The position numbers and the translations under genes were made by a program. A model generated the notes under the pieces. The model ran no database searches. It saw only the letters and a program-made list of their open reading frames with translations, and had not been told where the DNA came from. 11,015 nucleotides of DNA from RGIG8745 sp964554265 (GTDB taxonomy: Bacteria; Bacteroidota; Bacteroidia; Bacteroidales; Bacteroidaceae). Positions 6,973 through 11,015 of this stretch are shown one piece after another. The stretch is taken from positions 1 through 11,015 of the forward strand of contig CAZKOB010000125.1 in the NCBI GenBank assembly GCA_964554265.1, in the 5' to 3' direction. The number at the start of each line of letters is the position of its first letter. Positions within the stretch are counted from its first letter, which is position 1.

Positions 6973-7003
6973 CAAAGGTACATTTTTTTTCTTCCCCAAA
7001 CAA
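6973..7003 (-). promoter_or_regulatory. promoter of the tRNA-Pro gene
   Basis: On the minus strand TACCTTTG (6980-6973) matches the Bacteroidetes -7 box TAnnTTTG and ends 10 nt before the tRNA 5' end. A TTG (7003-7001) lies about 20 nt upstream, with another TTTG at 7000-6997. The start site would fall a few bases before the mature tRNA. Confidence 0.65.
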
Positions 7004-7101
7004 TTATTTGGTGAAAAAATACAGAGCATGCATACAAAAAACATTGTTTGCACAAAATAGGATGTATTGAAAATTCCTGTCCAGACGCGAACAGAGATAT
7101 T

Positions 7102-7163
7102 CCCGAACCAGATTTATTGACACCCGAACCAGGCACTATCCCTTCTGTCAAGTCAGAAGTGCC
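7102..7163 (+). promoter_or_regulatory. candidate regulatory block upstream of the two-component operon
   Basis: The direct repeat CCCGAACCAG occurs at 7102-7111 and 7123-7132, a 21-bp period or two helical turns. It runs into a bulged hairpin (GGCACT 7132-7137 plus TCTG 7144-7147, pairing with CAGAAGTGCC 7154-7163). It lies about 250-310 nt before the regulator ATG, a plausible place for an activator site. I found no clear sigma-54 -24/-12 pair by eye. A lone TACTTTTG (7239-7246) resembles a -7 box but lacks a spaced -33 box. I see nothing else in 7004-7416. Confidence 0.3.
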
Positions 7164-7416
7164 GCATCCCCCCTGTGCAATCCCCACATACAAATTGTAT
7201 TTTCAGGAGCAAATCAAACAGAGAATAAAAAAAATCACTACTTTTGTAGAGGTTTTGGCAGACAGAAACAGACTGTTCCATTTTCTATATCAAGGGATAT
7301 GCCCCTTCCGTTCTGTTTTCACACATTGCTACAAAGACCAGCTGCACAGACACGGTTGCCGATCAAGGTCCGGTGCTACACATTACATTACAACATAAAT
7401 TTACCAGACACAATAT

Positions 7417-8799
7417 ATGGCAAAGCAGGGCATTCTACTTGTTGTTGACGACAACAAGAACATACTCACTTCATTGCGGTATCTGCTCGGGGAACATTTT
7501 GAGCGAGTTATCACATTGTCAACTCCAAACGGCATCAAAGCAACAATGCTGAAGGAGAAAGCAGATGTTGTACTTCTCGACATGAATTTCTCATCCGGAA
7601 TAAACAGCGGTAATGAGGGGCTATATTGGTTGCGCGAAATAAAGAAGGACTATCCCAAGACGGAAGTGGTCCTTTTCACAGCTTATGCAGACATAGAACT
7701 GGCTGTAACAGGTATAAAGGACGGGGCGGCCGACTTCGTAGTTAAGCCGTGGGACAACCCCAAATTGGTCCAAACCCTTACAGAAGCCTACAAAAAATCG
7801 AAAGCGACTTCGGATTGTACCAAAGAAAAAGCCAAGCACAAGAAAGCTGTTCCCCATTCCATGTATTGGGGCAATTCAAATGCCATGTCTGTTCTGAGAC
7901 TGATGGTGGAGAAGGTCAGCACGACGGATGCCAATATTCTGATTACCGGAGAGAACGGCACCGGAAAAGACATGCTTGCCCACGAAATACACAGATTATC
8001 TCCTCGCCGGAACAAAGAGATGGTAGCTGTAGACATGGGAGCCATATCGGAATCATTGTTTGAAAGCGAACTGTTCGGGCATACAAAGGGTTCGTTTACT
8101 GATGCCCATACCGACAGGACCGGACGGTTTGAAGCTGCTGATGGAGGCACATTGTTTCTTGACGAAATAGCCAACCTGCCCTATCATCTCCAGGCCAAGC
8201 TGCTGACGGTCATACAAAAGAAGATGTTTGTCAAGGTGGGCAGCAACAAGCCTCAACCGACGGACATCAGACTGATATGCGCCACAAACCGCAATCTGGA
8301 CGAAATGGTCAGATCCGGCGAGTTCCGTGAAGACCTGTTCTACAGAATCAACACCATCCATCTGCATATTCCCCCTTTACGTGAGCGCAAGGATGACATC
8401 ATTCCTCTCGCCAAGCGTTTTCTCGATAAGTATACTGCACATTACAGACGTCAGGCAAAGGATTTTTCAGAGGAAGCCAGAGTCAAACTGCTGACGCACC
8501 CGTGGTATGGCAATATCCGCGAACTTCAGCACGTCATGGAGAAAGCGGTAATTTTGTCTGACGGCGACTTGCTTACCACCGCCCATATCATGCTCCCGGC
8601 TTCTTTTCATGAGTCGGCTTCCGCAGACAAAAATGCAGCAGACAAGAGCGACGACACCATTCAGACTATAGATGAAATGGAACGCGATCTTCTGCAGAAG
8701 GCACTGAACAAATGCGGCAGCAACATGTCGCAAACGGCAGCTATACTCGGCATTTCCAGACAGACGCTCTACAACAAGATGAAGAAATACGGAATGTAG
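7417..8799 (+). CDS. NtrC-family sigma-54-dependent response regulator
   Basis: A 460-residue protein with three domains. The receiver domain (about 5-120) has acidic residues D11/D12, phosphorylation site D55 in VVLLDMN, T88 and K110. The AAA+ sigma-54 activator domain (about 148-375) has Walker A GENGTGKD (178-185), Walker B GGTLFLDE (243-250), the sigma-54 contact loop GSFTDA (225-230), arginines R304 and R310, and sensor II GNIREL (365-370). The C-terminal Fis-type helix-turn-helix (about 419-460) has MSQTAAILGISRQTLYNKMK. Phosphorylation should drive oligomerisation and ATP-dependent opening of sigma-54 promoters. The GAFTGA loop is altered at positions 2 and 5 but keeps the central F-T. 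The start ATG follows a non-coding stretch, and the cognate kinase follows after 55 nt. Target genes are not evident. Confidence 0.93.
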   Translation: MAKQGILLVVDDNKNILTSLRYLLGEHFERVITLSTPNGIKATMLKEKADVVLLDMNFSSGINSGNEGLYWLREIKKDYPKTEVVLFTAYADIELAVTGIKDGAADFVVKPWDNPKLVQTLTEAYKKSKATSDCTKEKAKHKKAVPHSMYWGNSNAMSVLRLMVEKVSTTDANILITGENGTGKDMLAHEIHRLSPRRNKEMVAVDMGAISESLFESELFGHTKGSFTDAHTDRTGRFEAADGGTLFLDEIANLPYHLQAKLLTVIQKKMFVKVGSNKPQPTDIRLICATNRNLDEMVRSGEFREDLFYRINTIHLHIPPLRERKDDIIPLAKRFLDKYTAHYRRQAKDFSEEARVKLLTHPWYGNIRELQHVMEKAVILSDGDLLTTAHIMLPASFHESASADKNAADKSDDTIQTIDEMERDLLQKALNKCGSNMSQTAAILGISRQTLYNKMKKYGM

Positions 8800-8854
8800 G
8801 CAGACAGTTTTTTATCGGCAGCGACACACATGGGTTTCATCCCTTAACCAAGAC

Positions 8855-10162
8855 ATGCAGAAGTTTAACCTTACCATTTTCAGAATATTGCTCGTTGCAG
8901 CAGGTGCAAGTGCAATCACATATTCCTTATGTACCCGACAGTTGTGGCTTGCAATCGGCGGAGGTGTACTATGCCTTCTTTCCTTGTTTCTATTTTGGAA
9001 AGCCCGACACACCCTCAGAGAAAATTGTTGGCTGATGCTTGAGGCCATGCGCAATTCCGACTACTCTTTCCGGCTGCCAATGCATGGCATGTCGGGCAAT
9101 GAGTTCATCCTACAGAACACGTTGAACAATTTCGGGAAGATGATGGGCGAACAGAAAAGGATGATGGAGCAAAAGGAGAAATACTATGAACTGATATTGG
9201 AGAGTGTGACAACAGGAATCATTGTTCTCGACGAGAAGGGCTGTATCATTCAGACCAACAGTGCTGCTGCCAGACTGCTGTGTCTTCCGGCCTTAAGTAC
9301 CTTATCACAAATCAACCGTTATGGCAACGACAATGACAAGAAAATATGGGCATTGGGGCACGGAGAAAGCATGAGTCTGCATTTCCTCACAGAGAAAGGC
9401 GAGGCTCATCTGCTCCTGAGGGTTGCAGAAATAACTCTGGCGGAAGAGTTGGTGAAAGTGATTGTAGTCAATGACATACGTGACGAGATGAGCGACAAGG
9501 AACTTAACTCGTGGATTAAGCTGACGCGTGTGTTGACCCATGAAATAATGAACTCCATAGCACCTATTTCGTCTCTGACAGAGACATTCATGAACCGTAA
9601 AGAAATCAAGGACGGTCCGTTATACGACGGTATGCGTGCTATTCATGAAACCTCAAACGGACTGATGTCTTTTGTAGACAGCTACAGAAAATTTTCCGCT
9701 TTGCAGAAGCCTCAACCGGTGGCCTTCAGTCTGCCCGACATGCTCAAAAGCATACGAGAATTGGGGATTATTGCTGCCGACATACGTTTCACACAGCAAA
9801 TCGACCCGGAAGACCTTCTTATCTATGCCGATCCGAACCTGATCAGACAAGTGTTCATCAACCTGATAAAAAATGCAGTACAAGCCATTCAGGAAACCGA
9901 CATGGAAAATGGGCTTATACATATTCAGGCCTTTATCGACGAATCAGAGCATACCTTTGTCTATATATCCAATAATGGACCGAAAGTGGAGGAACAGACA
10001 GCAGATGAAATATTCGTTCCTTTTTTCACGACTAAAAAAGATGGCAACGGAATAGGGCTTTCTCTTTCACGACGTATCATGACTCTATCGGGTGGCAGAA
10101 TCAGTCTTCTTCCTCCCGGGACCAAAGGATGGAATACTACGTTTCTGCTGGAATTTGAATAA
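8855..10162 (+). CDS. membrane sensor histidine kinase (NtrB/NtrY-like), partner of the regulator
   Basis: A 435-residue kinase. Two membrane helices (about 7-25 and 30-48) with almost no periplasmic loop suggest it senses a cytoplasmic or membrane cue. A linker of about 60 residues follows, then a PAS-like domain (about 107-205, YYELILESVTTGIIVLDEKG). The dimerisation/phosphotransfer box has H229 in LTHEIMNSIAP. The ATPase domain has an N-box with N336/N340 in INLIKNAVQA, a modified G1 box ISNNGPK (371-377), an F-box FVPFFTTKK (387-395) and a G2 box GNGIGLSLSRRI (397-408). It should autophosphorylate H229 and pass phosphate to D55 of the upstream regulator. The 55-nt gap with no visible terminator supports co-transcription. 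The frame is complete and the length normal. Confidence 0.92.
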   Translation: MQKFNLTIFRILLVAAGASAITYSLCTRQLWLAIGGGVLCLLSLFLFWKARHTLRENCWLMLEAMRNSDYSFRLPMHGMSGNEFILQNTLNNFGKMMGEQKRMMEQKEKYYELILESVTTGIIVLDEKGCIIQTNSAAARLLCLPALSTLSQINRYGNDNDKKIWALGHGESMSLHFLTEKGEAHLLLRVAEITLAEELVKVIVVNDIRDEMSDKELNSWIKLTRVLTHEIMNSIAPISSLTETFMNRKEIKDGPLYDGMRAIHETSNGLMSFVDSYRKFSALQKPQPVAFSLPDMLKSIRELGIIAADIRFTQQIDPEDLLIYADPNLIRQVFINLIKNAVQAIQETDMENGLIHIQAFIDESEHTFVYISNNGPKVEEQTADEIFVPFFTTKKDGNGIGLSLSRRIMTLSGGRISLLPPGTKGWNTTFLLEFE

Positions 10163-10259
10163 AAAGCTATTTTAATTTTACGGATTGAAGCCAAGCTATT
10201 CAGAAATTATCCAATCTTGAAACAACCATATTTTTATAAGGTTTTCTTAAACCGAACTC

Positions 10260-10336
10260 GCGTCCCCCGTACGGACTTTCACCACAGATACATGACTGAG
10301 CGTCATACCCCAAAAGAAACTCAATCGTGAGTTTCT
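10260..10336 (-). other. possible group II intron domain I scrap
   Basis: On the minus strand this stretch contains GGTGAAAGTCCGTACGGGGG, resembling the GGTGAAAGTCC segment often seen in bacterial group II intron domain I. Just upstream is a perfect 9-bp hairpin (AGAAACTCA/TGAGTTTCT at 10315-10323 and 10328-10336, 4-nt loop). There is no reverse transcriptase frame and no domain V in view, so at best it is a remnant. The resemblance is from memory and unverified. I see nothing else in 10163-10440: no clear terminator after the kinase and no gene. Confidence 0.25.
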
Positions 10337-10462
10337 CCTGACTTCGTCGAAACATACGTTAAAATATACAAGTACTTAAATTCAAATAGGTTATAATTCT
10401 AATGTTTGCGGTTTTAGGTGACACGTGAAAATCACTTCAAAAGTTAGGTTTGTTGTTTTTTT

Positions 10463-10506
10463 GCTGGTGTATTCACAGATTCTTCTTGTGTTTTTGGTGA
10501 TTTAAG
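10463..10506 (+). repeat. single 44-nt repeat unit
   Basis: This unit begins GCTGGTGTATTCACAGAT and ends GTGATTTAAG, the same kind as those at 5400-5531. The next unit start (GCAGGTGTTTTCACAGACT, 10507) falls exactly 44 nt later and leads into the palindrome at 10512. Confidence 0.85.
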
Positions 10507-10511
10507 GCAGG

Positions 10512-10560
10512 TGTTTTCACAGACTCCTCCGTCGCTGCGACGGAGGAGTCTGTGAAAACA
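10512..10560. repeat. reduced palindrome lacking the MITE core
   Basis: Perfect 24-bp arms (10512-10535 and 10537-10560) surround one T. The arms are the outer part of the copy B inverted repeats (TTCACAGACTCCTCCGTCGC). Everything inside, from TTCGCGCC to GGCGCGAA, is missing. It is either a deletion derivative or the form before insertion of the core. Confidence 0.9.
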
Positions 10561-10610
10561 ACAGCAACAGCATTTGACTTTTACTGATGAACATGTTGTC
10601 TTTCCCTGAG

Positions 10611-11015
10611 GCATTTCTTCTTTCTTTTTGACACTAAATCCACCTATATCAGACGGAACCTTATTAACACAATTAAGATTCGTTTACATTAAATCAACTG
10701 CTGATTTTTTGACATTTTATAGATAAACTTTTGATAATCAAAGAAATACTATTTCCAACAAAATAACGCGGTTTTAGCTACAAGAAGTATAGGTAGATAC
10801 AAAATAGGATATACTGATAATCAACAAGTTATAAAAATACTTGGCCGAGATACTTGTTTTTCACAGCCAAAATCCATCTTTGTTTTTCATGGCATTGAAA
10901 AATCCGATTTGATTTTTTAAGAATTAATTGGGGACAATACTAATTTTCAGCCCGAAAAATGGACGTTTTCAAACTCGTTCACCTTGAAAATAAATTTCGT
11001 TCACCTTGAAAGTTT
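10611..11015 (+). repeat. R3 long repeat, copy 2 (runs off window)
   Basis: The second copy of 5765-6170 in the same orientation continues to the last base, reaching the paired TTCACCTTGAAA motifs. The open frame of copy 1 is interrupted: a one-base insertion near 10765 brings in TAA and one T is lost near 10910. Function is unknown. Its position after the array and palindrome repeats the order seen at 5400-6170. Confidence 0.8.

Noticed and set aside
6864..7193. 109-codon minus-strand frame
   Set aside because: It runs through the tRNA gene and its promoter; the encoded protein has no recognisable feature.
7251..7275. Sigma-54 promoter starting at TTGGCAGACAG
   Set aside because: The -24-like TGGCA is not followed by a TTGC at the required spacing.
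7048..7398. 116-codon + strand frame upstream of the regulator
   Set aside because: No domain and an uneven composition; it lies over the direct repeats and hairpin of the intergenic region.

Overview
The window looks like a chromosomal segment from a member of the Bacteroidales (Bacteroides/Prevotella relatives). Three things point there. Promoter-like sites match the Bacteroidetes pattern TTTG-N19-TAnnTTTG (237-267, and a -7 box before the tRNA) rather than the E. coli pattern. Genes lack strong Shine-Dalgarno sequences. The gene content also fits: a 7TM-HD cyclic-di-AMP phosphodiesterase, a DUF418 membrane protein, a secreted GH28 pectinase-type enzyme and an NtrC-type two-component pair. 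The species cannot be told from the sequence.

Layout: (1) 1-188, the right part of a palindromic MITE-like element, cut by the window edge. (2) 322-5149, three genes on the + strand: PgpH-like HD phosphodiesterase, DUF418/YeiB-like membrane protein, and GH28-family enzyme. (3) 5150-6790, a repeat-rich non-coding block: a ~220-bp repeat (R2), an array of three 44-nt units, a 210-bp palindromic element in opposite orientation to the first, a ~405-bp repeat (R3) running into a 28-bp-arm hairpin, a spacer with a second hairpin, and a second R2 copy. (4) 6842-7003, a tRNA-Pro(CGG) gene on the minus strand with its own promoter and terminator. (5) 7417-10162, a two-gene operon: a sigma-54-dependent response regulator and its membrane histidine kinase. 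(6) 10163-11015, non-coding sequence with a possible group II intron scrap, then a reduced copy of the same module (one 44-nt unit, a palindrome without its core, and a second R3 copy running off the window).

The protein genes belong to well-known families. The regulator and kinase should work together: the kinase phosphorylates the receiver Asp55 and the AAA+ domain then activates sigma-54 promoters, whose targets are not visible here. Nothing in the window ties the HD, DUF418 and GH28 genes into one pathway. The most unusual part is the repeat architecture: a composite non-coding element with terminal inverted repeats, a strictly phased 44-nt array and a nested palindrome, present as one long form, one short form and one inverted partial form. 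I see no toxin, CRISPR, phage or transposase gene; the repeats look like non-autonomous elements.
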